DNA of 64,000 nt from Citrus sinensis (lineage: Eukaryota > Streptophyta > Magnoliopsida > Sapindales > Rutaceae): assembly GCF_022201045.2 (NCBI RefSeq), contig NC_068556.1, positions 22,115,501-22,179,500 on the forward strand, given 5' to 3'. A program made the translations under genes and the position numbers. The notes under the pieces are model-generated. The model was not told where the DNA came from. It did no database searches and saw only the letters and a program-made list of their open reading frames with translations. Positions 48,221 through 61,489 of the stretch are shown piece after piece; positions within the stretch are counted from its first letter, which is position 1; each line of letters starts with the position of its first letter.

Positions 48221-48615
48221 GAGAAATTATCATTCGTATACCCTATATTTGCTCTGTTATCAAAAATACTATAATACTTTAAGGGTATATCAATCGTCCA
48301 CCCTAAGTTGACGAAATGTACCAGCCGACCACCAAATTGTTAATTGCCGTTTGAAAGTTAACGGAATTACAGTGAATTAACAATGTTATCCTTGAAAAAT
48401 ATCACTTCTATATTCTTAAATTCTCTTTTTATCACTTGTATTATATGAAAAGACAAGATTACTCTTCTAACGTTATCATATTTAAACGACAACTAACTGT
48501 TTGGTGGTCGGCTAATACATTTTGTCAATTTAAAGTGAACGATTGACACACCTTCAAAGTGTTGTAGTATTTTTTATAATGAAATAAACTAAGGGTATAC
48601 AAATGATAATTTTTC
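48221..48615. repeat. Foldback MITE with 9 bp target duplication
   Basis: A 395 bp element with arms of about 130 bp that are reverse complements (the ATTATCATT...GTATACCC end and its mirror, including the GCCGACCACCAAA block and its complement). It is bounded by TTTTTTAAA on both sides (48212-48220 and 48616-48624). Length, long inverted repeats and a 9 bp duplication fit a Mutator-derived MITE. No coding capacity. Confidence 0.75.
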
Positions 48616-48624
48616 TTTTTTAAA

Positions 48625-50535
48625 TGTTCTATTACATATATGAACAGATATCGTTTATGTTAATACTTTACTACACTGAAACAAAAATGTGAATACTAAC
48701 AATTTTTATGTCATATAATCCCACTCACCTCCCAAGCATACCATTTTCATGTCATTTATTGAAGTGTTACATGATACATAATACTATGCATGTCTATATA
48801 TATATATCATCACATCATCATGTCAATTCATGCATGGAGAGGATAAGACACACACTAAATTATGAGGTCATTATCTGCCATATATATAAATGTGTGTGAA
48901 TTTTGGTTTTGACAAATAAACCGACGATTCTTTCAATCAAAGCCCATGTGCCGCCACATGGACATCCATCCTGTCAAGTTTTCACCATGTTTCTCATCTT
49001 CATCCCCTTCCAGCGTCACAACATTGCTTCAAAATTCTTCTTTATCTCTTTGCATTACCCAATTGGATAAATGGACCTTGGAACGTGCACGTATAAATTT
49101 GTGTATTTGGAAATCCAAACTTACGTTTATTTTTCATATGAGTTTCTATAAATAAATTGATTGTACATACTACACTTCTAAGCATATCATTTTTCGGATC
49201 GTAACATTTATGCACAATCATTTCATGAGCATGCTGCTCAAAGGGTACTTGGGTTTATAACATAGTATCAATAACGTGTCCCTATCCAAACAAAGATAAA
49301 GCAAATTGTCAACACTTATTGATCAATTGCTTATAATATTATTTTAGTTGCTAAAGCACCACCTGGCAGCAAGCTGTCTACACTATGCACAGTTCAAATC
49401 ACATTGTTAATTTATTGTATGGTTTATTCACAAAGGACTGCAAAATCAGTTTCAGCCATTCATGCGATTCACCAATTCTCTATCTTATCTCTTCTTTCCC
49501 ACCACCCCAAAATTAATCACTTATATAATTAAAAGTATATAAACAAAACAATCAATTTAACCTCTTTTCCTTTTTGGGTAAAAGCCGCTGCACTAATCAC
49601 TAATCACCATTCACCAATCACCTCAGATAAAATATAAACAACCAAAAATGGAAAGTTAAAAAGAGTGATCATAAAAATTTACGTGGGGCAGACTGGTATT
49701 TTTACAGGTAATATGATCAAAGTTTTGTGGCAGAATGGTCTTTTCACAAAACATATTAAATATTACTATAGCAAATGAAAAAAGAAAAAAATCTCATTCC
49801 GTCGCTTGTTCTCCTCTCTCTCATTCACAAAAAGGCTTTTCAACTCGGAACAAGTACAGAACAACAGCACACGTAAATTTCCATTCTCTCTTAAGCCAGC
49901 TTAAGATCCAAAACAACAAAAGCACTTTCCATAAAAGCAGAAGCGCTTTCGTTATTCTTCTCCATCTCTTCATCTGATCAAACGCATAAGTTTTAAAATT
50001 CTCAAAACAGAAACTCTTTTTTTTTTTTGTTTACGTATATACCCATTTGTTTTCTCACGACGCAAAGCAAAAGAAATAGTTATTATCGTCTCCAACCTTC
50101 AGTTAGATTCTCACAAAGTTAAGTTTTTCCGCTTAAAAAATTAAAAAAAAATTAAACTTGATCTGTTATCGCTCTTTTTCCAGCTACATTTAGACGACTC
50201 CGCCATTATCTTGTGGCCACTCTGTGTTTTCAAGTATTCTCTTTGTTTGATTCCTTCTTTACTTAAAGAAAAAAAAAACAAATTAACATTTAGTATCTGG
50301 GTCCTTGTTTGGGTTCAAAAGTTTGTTGCTTTAACCTTCTTTAAAGATTAGGTTTTTCCGTTTATTGCTTTTTTTGGCTCTTCTTTGTGATCTTGGCATT
50401 TTAGCGAGAGTTTAGTGTTCTTTGTTTTCTGGATACTTTTGTTTTAGTGGAATTTGGGATTTGGTTATCTGGATTTGTGTGATCTTGTGGCTGGAGTTGC
50501 TGCTCAAGTTGATTTGTTTGCTTTGAAAGATCTTG
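48625..50535 (+). promoter_or_regulatory. Upstream region and leader of the MAPK gene
   Basis: No gene is seen. The pyrimidine-rich stretch beginning about 49790 (TCTCCTCTCTCTCATTC) looks like the start of a long 5' leader that would run to the start codon at 50552. Upstream is AT-rich spacer. The transcription start is inferred from composition only. Confidence 0.4.
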
Positions 50536-50550
50536 ATGCTTTGTTGCTAA
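50536..50550 (+). promoter_or_regulatory. Minimal upstream ORF before MPK16
   Basis: ATG CTT TGT TGC TAA encodes M-L-C-C and stops one base before the main start codon (TAAGATG). If it lies in the mature leader, ribosomes would have to leak past it or reinitiate immediately after it. Confidence 0.55.
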
Positions 50551-50551
50551 G

Positions 50552-53500
50552 ATGCAGCCTGATCAAAGAAAAAAGGCGAGTTCAATCATTTCCTAGATGT
50601 GTGTATGCTTTTGTTTATTTATAATTATTGTATGCGAATGTGTGTAGATTTGTGTTAGTTGCTATCATTCGCGCAAGATCTTAACGAGTAGTATTGAGGG
50701 CATAATCTATTGTTTATGTTTAGTTCATTGGTAATTTGATTTGTTACTTGGCATTGGGGGAAAAAAAAAATCTCAGTTTGTTCTCTATTATGGTTAAAAA
50801 TTTTGTGGTCCAATTGTAATGGAATATTTTTGTTGTATAGTGGGTATAATTCTTGTATCTGGATAGGAAGGATCAGCATGTCATCTTCATGTCTCATGTT
50901 CTCTGTCACATAGTTATATCCCCTTCTGTAATTTTGTGGACCCTATCATTCTTGTCATGTAAGAATCTCATAGTGTGTTTGCTTCACTGTATGTTTTGGG
51001 TTGAGAATTGGTTTAGGAACTGTAAATGGCATATTACTTGTTATATGAGATATATCACTTCTCGTTACAGATTGTGGAAGTTGGCAAATGGCAACCACAA
51101 CTTTGTGTTCTAATATTTCTCCCATTCTTTTGTATGCCTTTGTGTTTACGAAGTTGCCGTTGCCCTGGAGGAGAAATGTTATATTAAATGATAGTTAAGT
51201 ACTCCTTTTTTCAGGGTCATTAACTGATGTCCTCATATAGTCAATGATTGTAGTCTTTTGTCATTTACTTTACTGTATGTATTGTTTTTACCTCAAGGTA
51301 TTCCTTTGACCACTATACTAAACCTTGGTGATGAGAGGTTGCAGACAAGGTGTGTAACCAAATTTAAGTTCTTGGATTTCTTCATACATTGTTTGATTGG
51401 AGATGGAACTCATTAAAATCAATAATTACTTGGACAATGTCCGCGAATTTTTGTGATACTAAGCATAGTTGCCAGTGTTGGTGGTACATGCATGTTGTAT
51501 ATTTTGGTAGTATTGAATTTATATTTGTTGTACAAGTTGATTTGATTTGATATGAATAACACTTAGTGGGTTGCTTATATATACTTGTGGTATTGCAGTC
51601 ATCTGCAGATGTGGACTTTTTCACTGAGTATGGGGAAGGTAGCAGGTACAAAATAGAGGAAGTAATAGGTAAAGGAAGCTATGGTGTGGTTTGCTCAGCA
51701 TATGACACGCGTACTGGAGAAAAGGTTGCAATTAAGAAAATCAATGATATATTCGAACATGTTTCTGATGCCACCCGCATCCTTCGTGAGATAAAACTTC
51801 TTAGACTCTTGCGTCATCCAGACATTGTTGAGATCAAACACATCTTGTTACCTCCTTCCAGAAGGGAATTCAAAGACATATATGTTGTTTTTGAACTCAT
51901 GGAATCTGATTTACACCAGGTTATTAAAGCAAATGACGATTTGACTCCAGAACACTACCAGTTTTTTCTTTATCAGCTTCTACGAGGTCTGAAATACATC
52001 CACACAGGTTAGATCTTATTCTTTCATTGGACAACATCTCTTCCTCTTATGTGCTTGTGGTACATTTAGCATTGTGGATGTGGCTCATGTAAGGAAATTA
52101 CTCTCGGTAGTCTCTAATGGACATTCCAGTCTGAAATTTTATTTTCAATCTGTTATGTTTTTGTAGCAAATGTCTTTCACCGGGATCTGAAGCCCAAAAA
52201 TATCTTAGCAAATGCCGACTGTAAACTCAAGATCTGTGACTTTGGACTTGCAAGGGTTGCTTTCAATGATACTCCTACTGCTATATTCTGGACAGTAAGT
52301 TCTCTATAAGCCTGCAATATAAATGGAAATTAATTTTTAAATGGTCTACAGAATGTTGGTTCTTGGTCTGTTGTTGCAAATAATATTTATGGTTTCTTGT
52401 ACTAACAGGACTATGTTGCGACAAGATGGTACAGAGCGCCTGAATTATGTGGATCCTTTTTCTCAAAGGTGCAAGAATTATTACCCCTTATCATTTCCTT
52501 AGAAGTAGCTTGATCCATGCATCTGGTATCGTGATTCTTGTGCTGTATCAAACAATCATTTTTGAGTGCTTATACCTTTCTGTGTGCGTGTGTAAACTCA
52601 TGAATTTGAAAAGCCTCCAATAACACTTTTTTCCTTCCTATTATTCCCACAGTGCTATTTTCTTAGTGTGTTATTTGGAGTAGATTCTTCCTTACTAGTT
52701 GCATCGATAATATCCTATAACAATTTTAACTTACCTGGTTGTCTATTGGATTGGAGCATAATTAAGATCAAAGTATGGTCATTTTGGCAGAACAGAATTC
52801 TCTCATAAATTTTAATTTTGCATGTCTTTTGTTTCTAATCACCCTCGTTTTACTTACAGTATACACCGGCAATAGATATATGGAGCATTGGGTGCATCTT
52901 TGCTGAGCTTTTAACTGGGAAGCCTCTTTTCCCTGGGAAGAACGTTGTCCATCAACTAGACATCATGACTGATCTGTTGGGAACTCCATCTCCCGAAGCC
53001 ATTGCCAGGGTCTGTTTGCTATTAAACATCATTTGGTGTGGCTATGATGGTTTTATGTGCAGTGTTGCTCCGTCTTGCTTCTTGGTCTTTGCAATTTTTT
53101 TTTTTTTTTTACTGAAGTATTGATACTACACTGTCAGGTACGCAATGAAAAAGCTCGGAGATACTTAAGCAGTATGCGAAAGAAGAAGCCAATCCCTTTC
53201 TCCCAGAAGTTCCCCAATGCAAATCCACTTGCACTTCGATTACTAGAAAGAATGTTGGCGTTTGAGCCCAAGGATCGGCCTACTGCAGAGGAGGTGATTA
53301 TTAGTGGCTCTTTTTCTACTTCTTTACTTATATACCCTTCTTCTAACAGATGTCCTGTTGTGTCCTCCTTCATTGTATTAGGCCCTTGCAGATCCATATT
53401 TTAAGGGTTTAGCTAAGGTTGAGAGAGAGCCTTCTGCTCAACCAGTTACCAAGATGGAGTTTGAATTCGAGAGACGAAGGATAACAAAAGAAGATGTAAG

Positions 53501-55012
53501 AGAGCTCATATATCGAGAAATTCTTGAATACCATCCTCAAATGCTGAAAGAGTTCTTAGAAGGTTCTGAGCCAACGGGTTTCATGTATCCAAGGTAGTTT
53601 ATGGAAACCAATTAATTGTGTTGCTGCTTGAAACACCCTTGTTCATGTTGATTTTATTTCAACCTTAGACATTGTTAGGAAATTATATTGTCTAGTTAAT
53701 CTTTCATGAACCTTTTATATTTTTGCTGGGCACCTTCCTGTGCCGTTGTCATTAATTGTTGATGATACTTATACATTTGCATTAACTTTGTTCTCAATAA
53801 ATTGCTTTTGGGGGGGGGGGGGCAATTGTTTTCAGTTGCATAGAAAAATCTATGTGGTTTTCTGTTGGATTTTATTTGGAACTTCTTATTTGAGAAGGTC
53901 CTTTTGGATTTGGTGTTTCTGATTCAATATTAGAATATCATGCTGCTTTAAACAGCCTCAAATTTCAAATTTTCTCTGTTTTGAAGTATGATGAAAACAT
54001 GTGCTGTGGAAGTTTGTTATTTAATTATATACTCTTTGCAGTGCCGTTGACCATTTCAAGAAGCAGTTTGCTTACCTCGAGGAGCATTATGGAAAGGGCA
54101 CTACTGTTGCTCCACCTGAGAGGCAACATGCATCATTACCCAGGTATCTACATCTTTGCAAATTTGGTATGCTGCTATCCATCTATAGGCTTCACTTCTC
54201 CTGTTTATATCATCAAATATGTGTCTGTATCACTGCTATATGTCCTCTTTTATTTGTCATTTCCGAGTATGCTTATGAGATTTTATGTATGCAGACCATG
54301 TGTATTGTACTCTGATAAAACGGTACAGAATTCAGCAGCTGTTACAGATGATCTTTCCAAATGCTCCATTAAAGAAGTTGAGAAACCACCTATGGATAGG
54401 ACATCTGGGATACCTATGGCAAGGCTCCCCATTCAAGTTCCACAGGGTATGCAAGGCAAGAATTATTTTATTTTGATCCTAGGATTTTACAGCATGATTT
54501 TTAAAATATGTTTCTACTCACGTTAAATTTTATCTCTCAGTGGTGGTTTCTTACTGAATGCTAACCCAATGTCTATCACTTTCATTCAGCTTCTTGACAC
54601 TTTCTGTAACACAGTACTTTAATCTGCCAAAAAAAAAAAAAACAATTGTAATGGCTATTGGTTGAAAATGTAATTTTTCAAGCCTGCACGTTTATAATAT
54701 ACTGGCTGCTAAATGGTTTTTGATGTAGCAGGTGCCGCAAGACCTGGGAAAGTTGTCAGTTCAGTGTTGCGTTACAACAATTGTGGAGCAGCAGCAGCTG
54801 CAGAGGCTCTTGATCAGCGGAGAGTGGTTAGGAATCCTGCTGTTTCAACTCAATATGCTGCCAGTTCATATCCAAGAAGAAGCTCAGCATGTAAAAACGA
54901 GAGGGTGAATGATGAATCTGTTGAAGGTTCCAATGGATTGCAGCCAAAGCCTCAGTACATAGCAAGGAAAGTTGCTGCTGCCCAAGGTGGTTCTGGAAGC
55001 AACTGGTATTGA
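50552..55012 (+). CDS. MPK16: TDY-class MAP kinase, MPK16-like
   Basis: Ten exons: 50552-50575, 51599-52007, 52167-52294, 52409-52468, 52860-53009, 53138-53293, 53382-53593, 54042-54143, 54295-54446 and 54732-55012. They give 557 aa. The kinase domain starts about residue 24, with [14 protein letters not shown] (D151), D-F-G (169-171) and the activation-loop T187-D188-Y189, whose codons are split between exons 3 and 4. A long Ser/Pro/Ala-rich C-terminal extension marks plant group D MAPKs. The N-terminus M-Q-P-D-Q-R-K-K and C-terminus match Arabidopsis MPK16 in kind. Intron 1 uses a GC donor (AAG|GCGAGT). The last intron has a TAGCAG tandem acceptor. It likely acts in stress or hormone signalling; upstream MAPKKs are not shown by sequence. 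Confidence 0.93.
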
Positions 55013-57579
55013 TTCATTGCTATGTCGTTCCTACAGTGGACTCAACCGTCTACTCTCCGCTTGATGATGCTAGTTACACATCATCCAAGATTGATCTGCT
55101 CGCAAGTGGTAAATATCAGACACGGTATGTTTTCCTGGTGCTACATACCATCTCAGAGTTTAAAGGATTAGGAGTTTGATATTTTATGTTGGAGAAAGCC
55201 CTAAAAGTTGTAATTTATAGCACTAACTGAAAACGTAGGAGGGGTTAGTTCGGGTTCAACTGTCCACGACCCTGTTCCTGTATGATGAGATCGATAACCA
55301 AGATACAAGGGATGTCTAATGTGATAACATATCTGGAAAAGGCAGGGCAATTCGTTGATTGCAAAGTTCTGATGTCTCCTAATTCTTTTCAAATTGATTT
55401 ATAAGTTATTACCTCTTGTTCCACATTTCTTGTTTGATTTTGGGCCACAACCATTACGGTTAGTTTGCTACTGAAAAAATAAGTGTATCTATTTTCATTT
55501 CCTCTCCTCTCCTCTCCATGGACGTAGAGAAAATTGTATTAACTTTCATCGATGTTCGAACATGTATCTGTCAGCTTTTTGCACCATGTACGGACTCTTG
55601 CTTACCAGGTTGATGTAAAATTCAGTTTGATATCCTTTAATAAGATTACCTGTCAAATCCTGGGGCGTCTGAATTTCAGCGTCTGAATTTCAACACATAA
55701 GCAGCTGTTAGTTTGATAACTCAAGTTAAATGGGTGACCTGGGATCCCCGAACTACGATTCGAGAAAGACCAGATAAATTATTTAAATAAATACACACAT
55801 TACGCAGCTACGAGACAGCCCGGTGCTTCCAAATGTGAAATGATGGGCATTCGTCAAAAGTCTTTCACCAGGGACGCCACTAACCCCCTTCCATGATCCC
55901 ACAGATTTTGGACTTTCATGATGTCTTTTTGATTTCGAAACCTTTAGAAATGTAATAAATTTCGAGTACATCAGAACCAATAATGTTCCTGTTTCTTTTA
56001 CTCGTTTCTCATATTTTGTACCTGTTTGGGATTAAGTTATTTTATTAATTGAAGTACAAATTTACCCAAAATTTTACCTAATAAATTCGTAATCATTGGT
56101 AAAAAAAATTATATGCATATTTTGAATTGTTTGGTGACCTCATCACCATCGGGTACAAGTTGTTATGGTATTTGTTGGTTGGCTAACTATAAATGGTAAC
56201 CGAATGTAACAGTAATACTATGTTTACATAGTTATGATTAGAGCTGACCAAATAGATCACCGCGTCGTATTAGTTTTGTGTCGTGTCAAAATATTAAGAT
56301 TCTAACTCGACACGGAAAATAAACGAGTTATCGAATAACTCACTTAATATCTATATATTTAATAAAATTTACATCAAATATTTGCACGCTGTTGAAGTTT
56401 TAATTACATATATGCAAATAATATTTATATCTATATTATAAATATACATATATATTAATATTTTACACATTTACATTATTGAAGTTATAAATCTATATAA
56501 AATGTAGTAAATGAAACACTGTGTAATCTTGTCATTGATCGAATAAATGAGTTAAGAACTTTAACCCACTCAATTTATACACACACAAAATTTAACAATA
56601 TTATAAAATATACATATCTACCAAAATACTACATATTTATATTATTACAGTTTTAATTACATATATGTAAATAATATTATATATCAATATTATAAATTAT
56701 ACATATCTACTAATATTTTACATATTTACACTATTATGATTATAAATTTACATAAAATTTTATAAGTAAATATTGTGTAATCATGTCATTGATAAAGTAA
56801 ATAAATCAAGAACTTTAACCTTAACCCGATTAAAAAAATAATAGTGTCCATCCAAATCCAATCCATCTAATAATGGTATCAAATTTGATCACCTATACTT
56901 TTTTCAGGTTTGTTTTAGATAATCGAATCACGTTTAATTTTGACAGCTCTAGTTATTATAGATAGCTCCTAAATTTATAGTTTAAGTCGTGTTACTATTA
57001 ATCGTAGTTTGTTATTGATTTAGAAAAGACATGTAAGATGCTATACTTATTGAGATACAAACCATATACCTCATGTATGAAATGCAAGTATGACACAGTC
57101 TCAAATAAAATAAAAAAATTAAAAAACTAAATTCATTTCTAATTCAATTTTGTTTGTCTAGAGTATTTTTTTCTTGAATGCGCACGTCCGTCTGAAAGAT
57201 ATAAATTATAATATGCATATCTACACTATAGCCATGGGTGTCAAGGGCACGCATCCCTTTAGAAAGCTACACAAGCTTTCCCCTACCTATTCTCGGAAAT
57301 ATGTATGAAATGATGATAAAACAAATTTTATAGCAAAGCGCATACAGTTGCTGCAGGTGCAGCTTAAAATCGATTCACCAGTCTTTTAACTTCCAGGAAC
57401 TGCACAGGAAACAAACTTTCAAAACCCAGATGTTCAAAAATTGTAGAAAATATCAATGAACCACTAATATTATATTTAACAAATAATTTATCAACTGTTA
57501 GTATAATCCAAAAATGTTTGGACCTAACATTTTTTTTTTCCGGGGTGGTAAAGATAATGGAAGACCAGTCATTCCTTTA
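55013..57579. other. Intergenic between convergent MAPK and BPM genes
   Basis: 3' UTR of the MAPK gene (roughly to 55600), then AT-rich spacer. Related AT-rich stretches recur at about 56300-56500 and 56570-56850 (ACATATTTA-type motifs with TATAAAATATACAT). The second half belongs to the 3' side of the minus-strand BPM gene. No other gene recognised. Confidence 0.5.
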
Positions 57580-60500
57580 TCAATGTACCCTCTGCTTCAC
57601 CCGCCTCCCATTGACATCACAGCCATCTGGTAATGTCTCGTTCCCATGCCCTGAAGCAATGACAGAATGCTCGCCTATTTTGGCCACATATTGTAGCAGT
57701 TCGGTGAGGACAGAAGGGCAACTTTCTTTTAAGTATTCAAACCCATCTGTTTGCATCACAGCTGCAAAAAAAGGTCAACAAATCCTGTTGTTAGTATTGC
57801 TATCAAAGAACGCTCTCCAAACACATCATAAATCATAGAGTCTGAATTTATCTACCTTTTAAATTTTCAGGTGATGCAATGAATTTGAGACAAACAGCTT
57901 TCAGTTGGGAACAGTGATGCTGCTCTGCCAAGGCCAACGTGGTGGCAACAGTGTTTATAGCAACATCTTCACAGAGCTTAGCCTCACAGAGTAATTTGAG
58001 CCTCTCAAGTGCATACCGGTCTGCTGCAGCAAGAAGATGCTGAGCCATCAGTGTAGAAGCCCATTTTGGACTCAGATCAACAAGGTCTTCCATATCTGGC
58101 AGAGCATCCCAGTAGATAAAATGCAATAATGCCTGTGCATATATCCAAACGACATTAGCAAGAATACATCTACATCCAAATCTACATCTGAGCTTACTTA
58201 TGCACTGTGCAACACCTAACTATGACTAAACATTCCACAGAGCCTGATCAAATGGAACAAAGAGCAGCATATCATCACCAACTCTAACTTAGAAGAAGAA
58301 TGTGCCTAGATGAAAAAAGATAAATTATGAATAGAGAAGGAAGAGATACAGAAACACATGCCGGCATCTCTTTGCTATAATCCATAGCAATGTGAGCTAA
58401 GTAAAATCCTAAGAAACTGAATCAAAATAGCAAGTCCAGCAGAAATTTAGAAAGTTAAAGTTGATTCAATTTAGAATATTACATATTAATCACAACCCAA
58501 ATAGTTGGATACAACTGTCTCATGGCAGTTTCTCAAACTATCTTTTTGGCTTGAGCGCTGCTAGACACAGCTGAGACATTGTCAGAAAAAAACATTCAAA
58601 ATAAATGCTCAACAAATCAAATAACAGTTAGGTTATATTTATATTCCACAGGTGTTTCAAAATATAAAAATATTTATACCATAAAACTGCTCAGGCATAG
58701 AAATAATGCAAATAGCAGCGGCAGTCAGGAATAGAAGCAAGAAGATTGTAAACCTCAGCCAGGTTGAGTAAGAAATTGGTACAGTAGCAGCGCCTTAGGA
58801 GAAGGTTCCAGATGTACAATTGTACATATCATCCTGTACAACAATGTAATTACTCACCTCACAAAGGCAACCAACAGATGAAGCTACCTCTTCCTATAAT
58901 TTTATAAATTATGTATCACAGATAACATACAGATCATAATTAAAGGTTCCCAAAGAGCTCAATGGAGTATTTAAACACGTTTGCTTATATGCAGCACATT
59001 AGGTGAACACAACTATTTGTATACAGTAATCCAACCCATCTTGCAACTATTAATAGCCTATTATAGCCAAAAGCAGAAGAAACGTCCACCACAACAGTCA
59101 AAATGAATAAGCTTAATAATCTATCAATGCCATTTTATAAACATGAAAATGGAATGAACCTTCACCCAATCACCCGAACCAAAGACATTACTAAAAACTC
59201 AAACTCCCTTGTGACATGTTGTGGAAAGGATATCCATTTCCAAAAAAGACTGCAAGAAAAGGAAAACAAAAACAAACAAATAAAAGCAAGCAATAAGGTT
59301 GAATTTTTCGTCTCCAATGACTGAAGCCAATCACGGTTTTCAACGACAGGAGCCAAGACTATAGTGTAAAGCATTTTACCATTCAGAAAATAGTGGAAGA
59401 ATGTAGGATAAGGGAAAGGAAAACAAGAACAGAGACAATGATTTATATGTCCACACATGCATACATTTTTTTTTTCTCCTTTCGATAGAAACTACATCAA
59501 GTTGTATGGGGCCAAAAATAGATTTTCAAAAGAACAAGCTCAACATAGAGGAACAAATTAATGCTGTTCACTAGCAATGGTATGCAGGAAAACAACATGC
59601 ATAAGACTGGTGTTTGTAGGAAGAGAGCGAAAGGAGAGAGAGTAAACCTTAAAAACTGGGACTTCCATGTCTTCCACCTTAATGCATTGAGTGTTTTGAT
59701 CCTTTAATGGACCAAAAAGTTGTGCCTTGAACACAGGTGAACGTGTAGCAAGTACCAACTTGTGGGCAGCAAACCTTTCTCCATCAACTTCAAAATTCAC
59801 ATCAGTAAACCTTCCGCCTTCCAAAAGCTTCCCAAATTGCTTACCAATATCAGAAGGCGGCACAGGAATTGAGTATGTCTTAGGTCCCTCCGTATATGAC
59901 TTAACTACCCCAACACAACAGCTAACTGAGAGACAATCATCTTTAAGATAGTCTGATGTCTCCAGCAAAGTTCTCTTGAAAAAGCGTTTATAACCCCTGA
60001 AATACCCAACAATGGAACCCGGTTAATTAAGACCACAGAAAATAACAGAACTAGCACTGACTTCTTTGACAACACAGAAAAGAGAACAATTGTGCCAATG
60101 CAGGTTTTGCCTGATCAATGGAGTTTTAATAATCATAGAACATCCATATACAAACCATCCTCCTACGACCCTGCTTTTGCAATAATAATAATAAAAAAAA
60201 CAGTGTAGAGACCAGCCACCCAGTGAATTGTAGAAGAAATTCTAAAGCACATTGCAAGAATCAAGAGTAATTCAAACTGAACTCCATCAATATCATAAAA
60301 AACCCCAAAAATCGTAAAACTCTCCAAATGCAGATATACAATATATAAATAACCTTCTAACAAGAACTAAGTAAACATGTACAACCCCAACCAACACTAG
60401 AAACTTCCAAAATCCACTATTTGGTACTTAAATTCATCAACCGGTAGCACAATTTTTGGTTTTAACTTCTAAAACCAAAAAATCCGCATTTCTTGACTTT

Positions 60501-61052
60501 TACAATCTTATTACATAGATTCCTACACATATTAGCCGCATAAATTTACAGGGACTGGGCCTCAATTTGCATCCTAAAACATTAACATCAAATCACACAA
60601 TAACTAACAAAACAATCACAAATAAAGGGCAAAAAAAAAAAGACTCACCACATGCTGCCACGATATTTAAGCGCGTAGGGTCCACTTTCAAGGGTTCTTC
60701 CGAAATGGGTATGAACCTTGTGCCGTTCCTTCCCGCTCTGATCCAAAAGCGTGAGCTCGAACAGCGCTCTCACGTCTGTTCCCTCGCTCGCCAAGGCAAT
60801 AAACAACGACACATAAGCCGCGTTATCTTCTGCGCTCTTACCGTCCGGGTAAAAATAAACCGCCCATGCATACCCACCCACAATAAAAGTATCGGAAGCT
60901 ATGTACTTGCCGATGCCCATGCCCTTCGAAAGCGAATAGCCGCTGATCTTGAACTGGTGGGACCCATTTATGGTCTCGTTGCGAGCGGTGGAGGTTGTGA
61001 CTGGAGTAATCGAGGGTTTTGTAGGGTCTTTGCAAACCCTAATTGTGCCCAT
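57580..61052 (-). CDS. BPM: MATH-BTB protein (BPM), Cullin-3 substrate adaptor
   Basis: Four exons on the minus strand: 61052-60649, 59996-59648, 58132-57856 and 57761-57580. All have GT-AG sites and give 403 aa, the usual length for the family. The MATH domain (about residues 28-155) binds substrates. The BTB domain (about 187-310, with F-T-D-V-N-F-E-V and [12 protein letters not shown]) binds Cullin 3. A BACK-like region follows and the tail is [10 protein letters not shown]. In Arabidopsis, BPM proteins bring ERF, HB6 and other regulators to CUL3 ubiquitin ligases. The start is the ATG at 61052, giving M-G-T-I-R-V; upstream in-frame codons are TTG. It most resembles BPM1-3, and I cannot pick one. 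Some proteins of this family are nuclear. Confidence 0.92.
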
Positions 61053-61480
61053 CAACAAGGGTGGTGGGTTTGATTGAATGGGGTGACAAACAAATTATTC
61101 TATCGTGTTTTGTTTATTTGGGTTAATTCCAGAATTAGGGTTTCGGCGCCGTTGTTGGGATCGGAAAATTGGGATTTTGGAAGGACAAAAATCAAAATTG
61201 ATATTTGGGTATTTTGGGTCAAGAGGTTAATGGTAATATCTGAGACGAGACGGCGATATTGGGATTTTTATTTGAGGAACGAAAAGATGACGAGACGGTG
61301 ATGGTGCTTTTTTAGCAGCGTGAAGCCATAATTATTTTTTTTTTTAATAAAATACATCTTTCCTTTTTCTCACGACCAGGCTTACCAATTAAACAATTAC
61401 CCAAAAAATTAAATGTGAGACAATAACAGATATAATCACTAAAGTCTTACGTTATCTATAAAATAAGATATTTTTTTTCA
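61053..61480 (-). promoter_or_regulatory. Leader and promoter region of BPM gene, with telo-box
   Basis: On the minus strand, AAACCCTAA (61143-61135) is a telo-box about 80 bp upstream of the start codon. Such boxes are common in 5' regions of plant housekeeping genes. No TATA box is obvious. The region ends at a LINE fragment starting about 61490. Confidence 0.5.
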
Positions 61481-61489
61481 ATCGTACCA

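Noticed and set aside
55783..55980. 65-codon minus-strand ORF after the MAPK gene
   Set aside because: No recognisable domain and no neighbouring exon.
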